The notes beneath the pieces were generated by a model. That model was given only the letters and a program-made list of their open reading frames with translations, was not told the origin of the DNA and made no database searches. DNA of 64,000 nt from Takakia lepidozioides (taxonomy: Eukaryota > Streptophyta > Takakiopsida > Takakiales > Takakiaceae), in the NCBI GenBank assembly GCA_030704615.1, contig CM060731.1, positions 87,214,756 through 87,278,755 of the forward strand, written 5' to 3'. Shown one piece after another: positions 9,900 to 20,570 of the stretch (the stretch's first letter is position 1; each line of letters starts with the position of its first letter). The translations under genes and the position numbers were made by a program.

Positions 9900-11291
9900 A
9901 CTGAAGGGGCATGAGGCGGCGCGGCCTGACCGTTCGATAATGATGTTTGTTTTCGGACGGCAGGCGTACCCTCAACGATTCGAATTTCGTAATGACGCAA
10001 ACTCCCCGAGGAGACACTTTCGTCCAACCCTTCGAACCCAAGTGGTGCATCACCGCCGTTTCATCTACTTTTGTCGTGTCTCCTCAGTCACCCTCTCGCG
10101 CCCTTTCCATCTGCACTCTTTGGCCCTTTTCCCTCTCTCTGTTCTTCTTATGCTCGAACCTGAGAGGGGGGGAGTTCGTGCACCAGCCAGGAGACCTCGT
10201 CGCAAGCTCCGGAAATTATACTTCGGACGTAGGCCAATGCCGAAGGGGAGGAAGCAGATGCGTCTACAGGAGGAGATTGCCACTCTCCGAGCAGCAGGCC
10301 ACTCAGGCAACCCACCACCAGTGAGAGCTCCATGCGATCGGGCTGCGCGCAGCTGATCGAGCACCGAACCCCCCATTTTGCTTCTGTAATTCTTAGACTG
10401 AATGCTAGGAGACTTGAATGCAAACATGTTTGCATGCCTAACAGGAAAGGTGGACGTGCTGGAGGGATCGCAGGAATCCGAAAGCCGCAGGAAGAGTCCG
10501 AGGAGCTAGCTCAGCACGTACACCCACCCGATCCCCGAGCGCGGGTATTCCTGTTCCTGCCGGGCTAGCCCTCTGCGATTCAAGACGCGTCTTCGAAGGG
10601 CAAGTTCAAAGTCCCAGAGATCGACTCGCGTTCTTCGGTCATGGAGAATCGCCAGCAGGGGTCGGGCCCTTCTCCAGCAAAGTCGAAGAAGAAGCAGCCC
10701 GTCCCTCTACTACTGGCTTCTGAACCGGCTCAGGCCGATTCACCCCCCCCAAACGCGAATGAAGCAGCAGGGTAGAAGACAGATTCAATTGCAGCAGCAG
10801 ACACCTTCACCTGCAAGGATTAGGAAGCAGAAGGCAATCAGGGCGATGGGGACGAACAATCTCCCGCAAAACCGCTTCCACGAGCTGAAGCTCAGTTCCT
10901 GGAGGATTTCCCCGCCTGCAGATGTTGGGGCCGACTCTGCTGCAGCTCAGGCAATGGGGATCGACCGTTGATCTCGATTTGGTACCGGAGAGGGTGCTGC
11001 CGCTCAACTTTCGCAGCAGACCTCACCACCGATGAGCAAGCAGGGCCCGTAGGAGGCCTCTGCAATGGCAGAATTGCCCGCACAACAGGCCCCAGAGTGC
11101 CAGCTCCAGTTGAGGATGCGCTCCCGCTGCTCGCCACTACCACCCCCAGCCGGACCTACAACATACATGTCTCCGGAGGATTTCAAAAGTGCAGCGGATA
11201 AATGTTGGAGGAGACACACATTAGCATTGGCCGAGTTCTGGGCCAGGCGGGTATTCCAGCGGATCTCTCGAATCCCACTCTGTCGCATGGT
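9900..11291. other. Unassigned interval right of MULE 1
   Basis: No complete gene is recognised. Short plus-strand frames are basic or Ala/Gln-rich: about 10,150-10,355 encodes an Arg/Lys-rich stretch, and 10,639-11,290 is broken by several stops and ends in a Trp/Arg-rich piece (about 11,160-11,285) beginning near MSPEDFKSAADKCW. These look like decayed transposon coding sequence. The interval ends in the N gap. Confidence 0.4.
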
Positions 11292-11791
11292 NNNNNNNNN
11301 NNNNNNNNNNNNNNNNNNNNNNNNNNNNNNNNNNNNNNNNNNNNNNNNNNNNNNNNNNNNNNNNNNNNNNNNNNNNNNNNNNNNNNNNNNNNNNNNNNNN
11401 NNNNNNNNNNNNNNNNNNNNNNNNNNNNNNNNNNNNNNNNNNNNNNNNNNNNNNNNNNNNNNNNNNNNNNNNNNNNNNNNNNNNNNNNNNNNNNNNNNNN
11501 NNNNNNNNNNNNNNNNNNNNNNNNNNNNNNNNNNNNNNNNNNNNNNNNNNNNNNNNNNNNNNNNNNNNNNNNNNNNNNNNNNNNNNNNNNNNNNNNNNNN
11601 NNNNNNNNNNNNNNNNNNNNNNNNNNNNNNNNNNNNNNNNNNNNNNNNNNNNNNNNNNNNNNNNNNNNNNNNNNNNNNNNNNNNNNNNNNNNNNNNNNNN
11701 NNNNNNNNNNNNNNNNNNNNNNNNNNNNNNNNNNNNNNNNNNNNNNNNNNNNNNNNNNNNNNNNNNNNNNNNNNNNNNNNNNNNNNNNNNN
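11292..11791. other. Assembly gap of 500 N
   Basis: A run of exactly 500 N, the usual scaffold-gap placeholder. Adjacency across the gap is not proven, which weakens claims that the flanks belong to one element. Confidence 0.99.
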
Positions 11792-13319
11792 GACCTGTTG
11801 TTTTTTGTGGTGGATCTTCCCAAGTGGTGGCCCTGGAGCACTCCTTGCTTCTGGCCCCACGATATTCACAGTATTCCCCCCCAGCTTCATTGCAACTACT
11901 ACTCACCCACACTCCCTGTCCCCCCAGAGCCAGATCCAGGCAGCCCGCCTGATCCCCCTGAGCCGACACCTTCGTTGGCTTGTGATCCAAGTGCTCCACT
12001 TGATCCAGGTCCAACGGGTTGGGATGTCCTGGTTGTAGTCTCAACCTCAGCTGTTGGGTCTACTTCTTCATATTCTCCTCTTCTAATTTCTTCTCTCTGT
12101 TTTCATCTTCCAAGTTCTGCCCTTGGGTTTCTTCTTCACTCATGTAACTCAACTGTAATGGTGTTGGAGAGTCTGAAACTCTCCGTTGGCTCTGCCACAT
12201 CCTCTTCTCCTTCTTCACCTTCATCTGCTTCAGAAACTGGAGTTCCTGCTTTTGGTGTTCCATGCCAACTCTTATCAAAGATTTCTGTCAAGTTTCTTTT
12301 ATCCATGATGTACCTCAAATCTTTCACCTCGTGATTGATCTTCTTCCTGTACCAATTCCCTTAATCTTTCTTGCAAAGAAACAGAAGGAGTGGCATCCAA
12401 CTCTAGTTCTTCCGGTATAGGTGATGCACTCTTTGATCTTAATGGTGTGAGAGGTCCAGATGATTCCCCCTATGTCTATCCTCTCTCCAAAGATATGGAT
12501 AATTAGCTTTCAGATAGCTTTCTCTTTTTGCTGAATATCTCTGTCGTCTAGCTTCTCTTTCATCACTCATGTCCCATGTCTTTCATTCTTTAATGTGGCA
12601 ATAACCAAAACTCTCTTCTGTAATATCTCTCGTATATGCCTGGGTTTCTTTCAAGCTTCAATGCACCCTTGGCTATACTTGAAGTCTCCGTTACCAATAT
12701 ACCATATGGCAAACACCTGAAAAGCTGTTCTTGGTGTGAGTTTGATCCACAAAATATCCTTTGGAATCCAATTCTTTACCAGTACAAGCTCTTCATGCAT
12801 ATGAGTATAACACACCTTTCTTTCCTTTCTTCTTCCCAGCCTTCAAACTCTACTCGTTTAATGGATAGCAATGCTATCACATAAACCAATGTTGGTAACC
12901 CAACGTGCTCTTCCCTCCTCTACAGGCTACCTGATAAATCTCTTATCACTCCTCCTTTCTCCAAGACCCCATTCTGGATCAGCATCATGCACTCGTTTAA
13001 GAATATTTCTTTACAAACCGTCTGGCAATTCCAAGAACCTTTGAAAGAATTGTTGGACAATCTTTCTTCCTTCGTTCCACAGGGAATTTGATTCACTTCA
13101 AATTCTTTAATGGTCCAACCACCATGATCCCACCAGATGCCTGTCACATCTGGTTGTTTCATGTCCCAGTTCCCCAGTATGGTCCGCCAAATGTCGCGCG
13201 GCTTTTACTCACCCATCCCTTCGCTATTCGAGGCGGAAACTCCAAGATTGAAGAGTTGGAAATCTCTAAGTACTCAGCCCGCGCAGAACAATCAGTCATG
13301 ACCTACAACTAGTGTATCA
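11792..13319 (-). other. 5' internal region of the LTR element, decayed ORFs
   Basis: Several short minus-strand frames and no intact gene. The piece 13,162-12,920 (80 codons, Trp/Lys/Glu-rich, with IWWDHGGWTIKEFEV) is preceded by a short in-line frame starting near 13,300, one frameshift away. The piece 12,334-12,060 is Glu-rich and coiled-coil-like, similar in character to the element ORF at 166-3,205. No gag, protease, reverse transcriptase or integrase motif is seen. Confidence 0.4.
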
Positions 13320-14097
13320 TGGGGGTGGTTCCTATTTGTTTCCCTTTTGGTATTCATGTTAACTATCTTACCATTGATAATTAAGTATCAGTTTTGCTTT
13401 ATCAATCTATTGGATTCCATCAGCTCATCCATTCATTTCACAGCTTCACTCGGATCTCTCTACACAGTGTGATTGTATCGTAAAAGTATCCGATTATGAT
13501 TTATCAGGTATCAGGCCGAAGCCATTGTGTCTCTAATCTGCTCTACAATATCATCATCTCTCATCTTCACTTTCGTTCTCATCTCTCTCTGCCCGATCCC
13601 TTCTCCTCTATCACCAAGAAGTCCTCCTCCGAATGATGTTCCTCATTCCCCGTTTCTCCCTTATCTTCCTCTCCGCAGTTCTAACCATTTCCCTCACTAA
13701 CCGTCGTCTGTGAACTAACATGTTCCCTTCGCAGGTGTTGTTCCCACAGTCGTTTCCCTGTCCTACTCTTCGTTCCCTATGATCGTGACAGCTGTGTCAA
13801 GCTGTGACTGGCTGTGTGAAAACTGTGACGGGCTGTGACTGGCTTGCGACTGTGTTTTGGCTGGGTCGGCTGTGACGGGCTGTGTGGCTGTGCCGGGCTG
13901 TGTTCAGCGCTGTTCTGCGTGACGACTGTGGAGGCTGTGTGGGCTGTGTCGGCTGTGACGACTGTGACGGGCTGTGTAACCCCCTCTACAGTGCGCTGCT
14001 ATCACCCCTAAGGCTCCTGTTGGGTCTCAGTCTGTGCAAAATTACGGTACCCTACAGATCCCGTATAAGTGTCTAAGTTCCCGACAGTCCTCTAACA
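13320..14097 (-). repeat. 5' LTR of the minus-strand LTR element
   Basis: The right 123 bases match the window start, and the outer edge is TCTAACA at 14,091-14,097. The inner edge is a guess from a TG at 13,320-13,321; no convincing primer-binding site follows, so the LTR length (about 780 bp) is uncertain. The GGCTGTGACG array lies inside. Confidence 0.5.
13793..13978 (+). repeat. Degenerate GGCTGTGACG tandem array in the LTR
   Basis: Units related to GGCTGTGACG or GGCTGTGTC recur about 15 times with 0-8 base spacers. The other LTR begins at the last unit, so the array belongs to the LTR and could serve as a repeated promoter element or be simple slippage. Confidence 0.75.
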
Positions 14098-14299
14098 AAC
14101 CCCTGTGGTCTCTGAAAGCTGGGATTGTCCAAATTGGGGAGTAACATGCTCTGGCTTGCATGCTCAACACTTGGGCTAGGGTATGCCTTTTGCTTAAACC
14201 TCTGAGTAATACAATGGCATTTGGTTTCTGTACAAAGTGAACTCAGTAATCTGCCCTAATCTAGTCCCCAGTCTAATGTTGTTACCTTGTTATTTGCAG

Positions 14300-14570
14300 A
14301 TAATCATTGCGGATGAGGCACACTACTTGAAGAATGCACAGGCAAAGCGCACAAATGCTTGTGTGCCGCTTCTGTAGGTAAGAGCTACGTGCTCCTTGAG
14401 ACAGATTTCCTGGTGCATACATGTGGTCACTGCAAGAAGGGTTCAGTCTAGTTTTTTCATCCACAAAATTGTGACTCCTAGTGGGTGGTGGTGATTTGCA
14501 GAGAGCAAAGTATGCCTTGCTTCTCACTGGGACACCAACATTGTCTCGGCCTATTGAATTATTCAAACAG
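14300..14570 (+). pseudogene. SMARCAL1/CHR18-like SNF2 helicase fragment (two exons)
   Basis: Two exons of an SNF2-family annealing helicase. Exon 14,300-14,377 encodes the Walker B segment IIIADEAHYLKN followed by AQAKRTNACVPLL. Exon 14,502-14,570 encodes motif III, LLLTGTPTLSRPIELFKQ. They are separated by an intron with GT and AG ends, and outer acceptor and donor sites are also present. The pattern ADExHYLKN with LxGTPxLSRPIELFKQ is typical of plant SMARCAL1-type proteins, which remodel stalled replication forks. Exon 1 ends in TAG where a Gln codon is expected just before the donor (14,375-14,377), and no other exons follow within the next 500 bases. It is a fragment cut on the left by the LTR element, or a captured piece. 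Confidence 0.85.
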
Positions 14571-15096
14571 GTATTGCTCTGTCCAAAGTTCCCCTGGAAT
14601 TATGCATAGAATTCCAAAACTCAGAAGAGAAGTCAATAGCAATTTCATCTGACACATTATAAAGCTGAGATATGTTAAAAGAACAATCCTCCAAGAAAAA
14701 TGGAGGGTGAGAGAGAAGGTCGAGCAAATCCTACACCCATGCAATAGCGGTTGTCATATTCCTTCACACTCTTATAGACGCCCTATTGAAGTGCTTCAAG
14801 TTGCACAGAAAAAAAAACCTTGTGTAAGAGGAAATGTCCTTCTTACAGACTGATCACAATTAAAGACCAACCTAACATTGGAACCCTACAAAATACCAAT
14901 ACATATTGTTGAGGGTAAAATTAGTCTATCACATACAAGAAGCAGACCTAAGAATGGGTCTTATATTGGGAGATGTAAAGTCGCTCAGATTCATGCTTAT
15001 CTAGAGATTGGTTGAAAAATAAACTCACTTACTATATGTCTTGCAACTCACACTAGTGTGTAAGTTTGCTCAGGTTTTCTCCTTTCACACTACGGT
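14571..15096. other. Non-coding interval after the SNF2 fragment
   Basis: Starts with an intron-like donor (GTATTG). A+T-rich with no recognisable exon on either strand. Confidence 0.6.
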
Positions 15097-15240
15097 CGCA
15101 AGGTGTGGCTTTTTCTTAATGTACAATGTGAAGAAGTTTGTCTATCCTGCAAAGGTGGGCTCTTGGCTCCGTTAGTACCATGATTTGGTATTCTTCCTGA
15201 TGTTTACAAGGTTTTTGGGAGAGTGAGCTTGGTCTTAGCA
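15097..15240 (+). repeat. Shared leader repeat, copy A (before the OSB fragment)
   Basis: About 145 bp matching 20,871-21,016 with scattered substitutions. Both begin CGCAAGGTGTGGC and end CTTGGTCTTAGCA, after which the sequences diverge completely: into the OSB fragment here, into the sigma-factor exon there. The end resembles a 3' splice site. Its own coding content, if any, is not recognised. Confidence 0.8.
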
Positions 15241-16267
15241 CCTGCCGCACAAGCAGCAAATTGCATGGGCCCTTCCAGTGGATTCATCATAATGACATGG
15301 CTCAGTGCAATGCGTTTCAATCTCTGCTTGCTCAGCTGCACCGTGGTGGTTCTCAGACCAATCCGACATTACCTGACTACAGACACAAGCAGCACACACA
15401 AGAGGTCCTTTGGATTGATGGTCGGTCAAATCCTCCATGGGTTATGACACAAGGTCAAGGACAATGTGGTGAGGGCACCTTCTTCTTTGACCTATTTTCA
15501 GCCTGTTTTGCTCTCTCATCAGACTCGGCCCTGAGATGCATATTGAATTCTGTAAGTTAGCTCGTTGGGTGGATCTGTGTGGTTGGGGAGTGACTTTGAC
15601 AAGTTACTGCCGATGTGGCAGCAGGAAAGTATCCAAAAACAGATAACAGAGATGAGGAGAAGCTTTGGAATGAACACTTTTCTGACCCCAGTCAATGGTG
15701 GGACAATGGAGACAAAAGGTGAATGCGAGGGCCGGATTTCAAGCTCAAGATTACCTACGATTCCCTGTGGAAGGATAGCTACAAGAAACCAGTGTTGTGC
15801 GGGTATTGATTTCAATATACCCTTAGGGTATAAGTAATTAATTTTTGTCAAATCATTTACCCTCCGGGTATGGATAAATTGAAATCTCAAAAAATTATTT
15901 ACCCTCCGGGTATGGATAAATTAACTTTTCAGATTTCTATATAACCCCCGGGTATGGATATATATGCCAAAATATACCCTGAGGGTATGAATAGTTTCCG
16001 GGTATGGATAGTTATTTCCATTAATATATAATTTAATGGTTTTAAAGAATATATTTATTATTATTATTATTATTATTTTTCAGAAAGGAAACCTGGGAGC
16101 GACTGCTCACAAGATGTTCTTCAATATGTACAAAAACAGAAAACTATAAACTATAAATTTCAAAAATATATATATCTATGGTAGAAGAGAAAATTGATAA
16201 GATATTGCATAATATTTGATGTTAATTTCCAATGCAAGATGGAGGAGGTTTGAGATTAAAAAAAAAG

Positions 16268-16497
16268 CACATCGGTTGGTAGCTCAGCTGGTAAGTGCAC
16301 AGTGTGTCTCACTTAGGTGGTTCGGGGTTCGAACCCGCTGCCCTGCCCTGATTGTTCGTGTGACGGTATGTTTGGGCATTGATCGTCCTGTAGGTCTCAT
16401 GGCCCATAAATGAAAGGGGGTTAATCTTTCCCCCTCCTCAAGAGCCTGAATTGTGGGCTGTCGCTCCCAGATTTCCTTAAATAAATAAATAAATAAA
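16268..16497 (+). mobile_element. tRNA-derived SINE nested in the hAT element
   Basis: A Pol III A box (TGGTAGCTCAGCTGGTAAG, about 16,277-16,295) and B box (GGTTCGAACCC, 16,326-16,336) are spaced as in a tRNA head. A tRNA-unrelated body and a (TAAA)n tail ending near 16,497 follow. The body's end (GGGCTGTCGCTCCCAG ... TTCCTT) is inverted relative to 16,083-16,101 and partly repeated at about 16,515-16,538. It does not fold as a complete tRNA, so it is a SINE and not a tRNA gene. Confidence 0.8.
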
Positions 16498-16535
16498 AAC
16501 CCCTCAAGGACCTAAATTGTGGGCTGTCAGGTTTC

Positions 16536-16539
<4 letters not shown>

Positions 16540-16580
<41 letters not shown>
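16540..16580. repeat. (TA)n microsatellite
   Basis: About 20 TA dinucleotides inside the hAT element, next to the SINE tail duplicate. An (ATT)n tract lies at 16,051-16,079. Confidence 0.98.
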
Positions 16581-16583
<3 letters not shown>

Positions 16584-17640
16584 AGATCTGAAGAGGTATT
16601 GTTTGGGTTATATGACATTTAAGGAATGATATATATGTAACATTTGTTTTAGCTGTGATTGGAGCTTTCTTATAGCTCAAGGCTCCCTAACAACACACAA
16701 AAAAGAGAAAAGACCTAGCACATAAAGGCTATGAAGGCACATCAAGGCCCTTATATACCCTGATTAGATATACCCTTCATTTTAACGTATACCCTTCAGG
16801 AAAGTAGGGTATATTGAGCGTCTTGATGCAGGGTAAATATAGGATAAGGGTATATCATAAAAATATACCCTGATATACATCCGGGTACCTAAACTTGCCA
16901 CACCAGGGTATATATATATCAATATACCCTGATATACCCGGCGGGTATATCAGGGTAATTCATATACCCGCCCAACACTGCAAGAAACCTACATGGGTAG
17001 ATGGTTAACTGGAAGCCGCAGCAGCGGCGGCACAATTGATAAAATCAGGCACTGCTAATCAAGGCACCTTCATCAACACATTTCACCCTGTTTTTCCTCT
17101 TATCAGAATCGGCCCTAAATTTTCATGTTGAATTTTGCAAATTAGCTGGCTGAGTGAACCTTTGATAGTTTGGAGTGACTTTGATGTGATAATGCCAGTG
17201 TGACAACAGGAAAGTATCCCAAAACAGGTAACAGAGATGAGGAGAAGCTGTTGAATGAATACTTTTCTGACCCCAGTCAATGGTGGGACAAACGAGGCAC
17301 AAAGTCGAATGCCTGTTAGATTACAGAGAGTAGCAGACGCAATTCAGCATAGGATTGGGTGTTTCCTAGAACAAATCTAGGCTGTCATTGTCAGCTGCTA
17401 GCAGAAAGGCAAGGATGAATGCATGACTTGTGCAGAGGCATGGATAGCTAAAGGAGTAGGGATAGAGTGTGGGTCCAGATTCATCCAAGAGGGCCAAATT
17501 TCAAGCACCAGATTACCTATGATTCCCTGTGGATCAATAGCTACAAGAAACCTGCATGGGTAGATGGTCAACTAAAGGCAGCAATTGCAGTGGCACAGTT
17601 GATAGAATCAGGCACCTCAACCATGACCACAGCTTCTGGA

Positions 17641-19620
17641 AGAGGATCAAGAGAGGGAGTCCACAATGCCTCTTCTGGCACTTCTGGGCATGTGAAGATG
17701 CTTTGTGAGGCAGGCAGACTAACATAGGCTCTACAGACTTTAAACCAAAGAGGCATTTCAGCAAATTCAGATACGTATGTCTGTCTCTTGCATAAGTGCA
17801 TCAAGATGAAAGGCCTTGAAGCTGGAAAGCAGGTGCACACTCACATTATCCATAGTGGATTCACGCCAAATGTTTTTCTACTCAACACCCTTGTCAACAT
17901 GTATATTTAGTGCGGGAGCATCATGGATGCTCACCAAGTATTCAACAGAATGCCTCAACGATCTACGTGGAATATAATGTTGGCAGGATTTACCAAGCAT
18001 AGATGTGGTACAAATGCTTTGGAGACCTATGAGCAAATGATGCGCGAAGGGGTGAAGCCCAACTACATCACATTTGTTTGTGTTTGCAATGCGTGTGCAA
18101 GCCTGGGAGCCCTGGAAAAGGGGAAAGAGGTCCATGGTGACATCGTGGGTGCATTAAGGATGCAAAGGCAATTTTCAAAATATGGCTGAACGAGATGTGG
18201 TGTCGTGCAGCGCGATGCTTACAGGGTATGCACAGCAGAGATGTGGGGTGGAGGCTTTGGAGACCTATGAGCAAATGATGGAGGAAGGCCGGGTGAAGCC
18301 CAACCAGATCACGTTTTGCGATGCATGTGCAAGCCTGGGAGCCCTGGAAAAGGGGAAAGAGGTCCATGGTGACATCGTCGAAGCTGGAATTGTACTAGAT
18401 GTCATTCTGAGCACTGCCCTGGTCGACATATATGCCAAATGTGGGTGCATTAAGGATGCAAAGGCAGTTTTCAACAATATGGCTGAATGAGATGTGGTGT
18501 CGTGGAACGTGATGCTTGCAAGGTATGCACAGCAGGGGCGCGGGATGGAGGCTTTGGAGACCTAATGGTGGAAGGGGTGAAGCCCGACCACATCACGTTT
18601 GTGTGCGTTTGCAGTGCGTGTGCAAGCCTGGCAGCCCTGGAAAAGGGCAAAGAGGTGCATGGTTGCATCGCCAAAGCTGGAATTGTACCAGATGTGATTC
18701 TGAACAATACCCTCGTGGACATGTATGCAAAATGTGGGTGCATCGAGGATGCGGAGGGGGTATTCGACAATATGGCTGAACGAAATGTGGTGTCGTGAAA
18801 CGCAGGATATGCCCAACATGGTTGTCATATGGAGGTCCTGCAACTATTTGAAGGAATGCAAGAGAACGGCTTGAAGCAACAGAACGGCTTGCATGCAGCC
18901 ACAGTGGCCTATGGAATGAAGACGCTACTTTGATTCCCTGAGTCAAGATCATGGTGTCACCCCGACAGTAAAGCACTTTGGCTGTATGGTGGACCTTCTT
19001 GGACATGCAGGACAACTGGATGAGGCAGTGGATCTGATTAATAAGGTGCCAGTCAATCCAGATGTTGTGGTTGGAAGGCCTTGCTTAATGCCTGCAGAAT
19101 CCATGGCAATGTGGAGATGTCTGAACTTGCGGCAACATCTATCCTTAAGTGGGATGAACATGATGCCACGACTTATGTGTTGCTATCAAACATCTATGTT
19201 GCAGCTGGCAGGTGGGATGATACTGCAAAAGTGAGAAGAATGATGAAGGTCAGAGGGTTAGAAAGGAGCCAGGTCGCTGCTACATTGAGGTTGGCAACAG
19301 GGTGCACACCTTCGTTGTAGATGACAAGTTGCATCCCAGAATTAAGGAAATCCATGCTGAGCTAAGAATTAGATTGTCTGGGCAGATGTCGAAGGAGGCG
19401 GGGTATATGTCTGACACGCGCTTTGTATTGCATGATGTGGGGGGAGGAGGAAAGGGAATTTTCTCTTTGCCACCACAGTGAGAAGCTGGCCATTGGTTTT
19501 GTGTCTCGAGACAAAGGTAGTGGATCTGCCAACATCCAATCCAACCCCATTAAACAGGTGAAGTCCTGGTGGAACGGGACTAGGAGATTTTCAAGTACCT
19601 GAATATTAGGCAAGAGGAAC
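17641..19620 (+). pseudogene. PPR-DYW protein pseudogene 1, tandem PLS triplets
   Basis: Pentatricopeptide repeat protein of the PLS-DYW class, which edits organellar RNA. After a typical lead-in (VKMLCEAGRL, then ALQTLNQRG), repeats are seen such as LEAGKQVHTHII, FLLNTLVNMY, and three near-identical triplets of about 300 bp (about 17,940-18,230, 18,230-18,530, 18,530-18,830) with EGVKPN, ACASLGALEKGKEVHG and LVDMYAKCGCI. The E domain follows (MVDLLGHAGQLDEAVDLI near 18,990; ATTYVLLSNIYVAAGRW near 19,165), then the start of DYW with the zinc/active-site HSE in CHHSEKLAIGF (about 19,470-19,500). The rest of DYW is lost and replaced by unrelated sequence. Several frameshifts and stops (for example TAG at 17,725-17,727) make it non-functional. 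Confidence 0.88.
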
Positions 19621-20570
19621 TGACCCTGCTAAGATGAAGTTGACTTGGAAGCTGACGTGTCCAAGGCCATTTTGGAAGCCTGCAGTATGTCCGAACGAAA
19701 GTTAGGATAAAACCCTGAACTCGTTTCCAGTTTGTGACATGGATGAGTGAAGGGTAGCCTTGGCACTACTGTAATTTTAACTCAGGGTGGGGAGTCTACT
19801 TTTGAACAATAAGCGGATGCAGAGAGGAAATGGAGATTGTCAATGGCCGGTGTGCAGGACAATACCCATTTTCTGTTACAATGTCCTCTCTCTTATTTTT
19901 ACCCATTTTGTCCCATAAGCTCTTTGAGCTTTCTGTGGACGTTACAAGTTCCATTTCATTTCATTCTCTTTCTTTTCCTGCAACGGAGGACTGCCTTATG
20001 CCCAGCTTGCACCAGGCACAACCAGGAAATTGAAACTGAAGTGCCCTCTGTATTATGAGATCTATGGGAGATTCCACTGTCTATTCCGTGGAACTCAATC
20101 TCTCACAACGGAGGGCTTGTGCGAGCTCCTGCCTGGTCTACCCGGGCTTCCTATCACATTCCTCTATTGAACAGATCCATATAATTTTTTTTTAAAAAAA
20201 AAAAATTAAAAAAACAAAAAAAACAAAGATGCAGCTTGCCACCTTCCACTCTATTTCTCATGTTGTTACCCACCTATAAACTCAAGGGCATGGGATTGAT
20301 GGATAGTTTATCTGCAACTGGCTTTGAGGAATTTAATTTACGAGTTCCTCCAATTGTCTAGTGTGGAAGTAGTTTTTTGATTGTCATAGCTCATTTCCGG
20401 CTGTCTGGACTGAATCTAGATCTGCCGAACATAACTTAATCTTGAATTGCCTCTTTTGGATGCTTTTGTTTTGGCTGTCTATTGTGTGAGACTTCAGTAT
20501 CTTAAAACTTGACTATAGTCCATCTATTTGGACGAAGTTCTCTGAAGTTGTCGCTAGTAGTGCGGAGCAA
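19621..20570. other. Intergenic interval with an A-rich tract
   Basis: No gene recognised. An A-rich tract at about 20,187-20,226 could be an old poly(A) tail. Short frames here show no family features. Confidence 0.6.

Larger units (their letters stand above)
3220..9900 (-). mobile_element. Mutator-like element, copy 1 (MULE 1)
   Basis: Shares a long near-identical stretch (about 3,372-8,050) with 57,914-62,600 (MULE 2). Both copies carry a minus-strand MULE transposase with one 83-bp intron and a SWIM zinc finger. Copy 1 additionally has an array of about 33 palindromes at 8.1-9.85 kb, upstream of the transposase gene. The element sits inside the LTR element. Classical terminal inverted repeats and a 9-bp target duplication are not evident, so the outer limits are approximate and it may be a non-TIR MULE. 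Confidence 0.8.
1..14097 (-). mobile_element. LTR retroelement without visible pol, split by a nested MULE
   Basis: Positions 1-127 and about 13,975-14,097 are near-identical and both end on the plus strand in TCTAACA, so on the minus strand the repeat starts TGTTAGA, the TG of an LTR. Next to the first copy lies a purine-rich minus-strand tract (128-150), the expected polypurine tract. The element therefore reads right to left: 5' LTR ending at 14,097, internal region, 3' LTR running off the left edge. The internal region holds a long coiled-coil ORF next to the 3' LTR. No reverse transcriptase, integrase or protease is recognisable, though 500 bases are N. The MULE at about 3.2-9.9 kb is a later insertion. 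The primer-binding site and target duplication are not identified. A non-autonomous (LARD or TR-GAG-like) element is the best reading. Confidence 0.65.
15790..16980. mobile_element. Non-autonomous hAT element with 8-bp target duplication
   Basis: The left end reads CAGTGTTGTGCGGGTAT and the right end is its inverted form with one mismatch (ATACCCGCCCAACACTG). The flanks are identical 8-mers CAAGAAAC at 15,782-15,789 and 16,981-16,988. An 8-bp target duplication with CAGTG-type ends is diagnostic of the hAT superfamily. Both subterminal regions (15,800-16,010 and 16,750-16,975) are packed with ATACCC and GGGTAT motifs in both orientations. No transposase is present. The interior carries a SINE and microsatellites. 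Excision would restore the OSB reading at KKP-xWVDG. Confidence 0.92.
15241..17640 (+). pseudogene. OSB-type organellar ssDNA-binding protein fragment, three PDF motifs
   Basis: Plant OSB proteins bind single-stranded organellar DNA through C-terminal PDF motifs. Three PDF-like units are visible. The first (about 15,280-15,440) has LPDYRHK and LWIDGRSNPPWV. The second (about 15,650-15,789, resuming at 16,989) has LWNEHFSDPSQWWDN, GPDFKLK and DSLW. The third (about 17,240-17,580) has YFSDPSQWWD, NFKHQ and DSLWINSYKKPAWV. Units 2 and 3 also share intron sequence, so they are a tandem exon duplication. The hAT element at 15,790-16,980 splits unit 2 between DSYKKP and TWVDG. Frameshifts and stops make it a pseudogene. 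No N-terminal OB-fold was found. The third unit runs on in frame into the PPR coding sequence that follows. Confidence 0.8.

Noticed and set aside
11004-12044. Long ORFs across 11.0-12.0 kb on both strands
   Set aside because: They are open only because they span 500 N.
16268-16345. Functional tRNA gene
   Set aside because: A and B boxes are present, but a complete cloverleaf does not form and a SINE body with a (TAAA)n tail follows.
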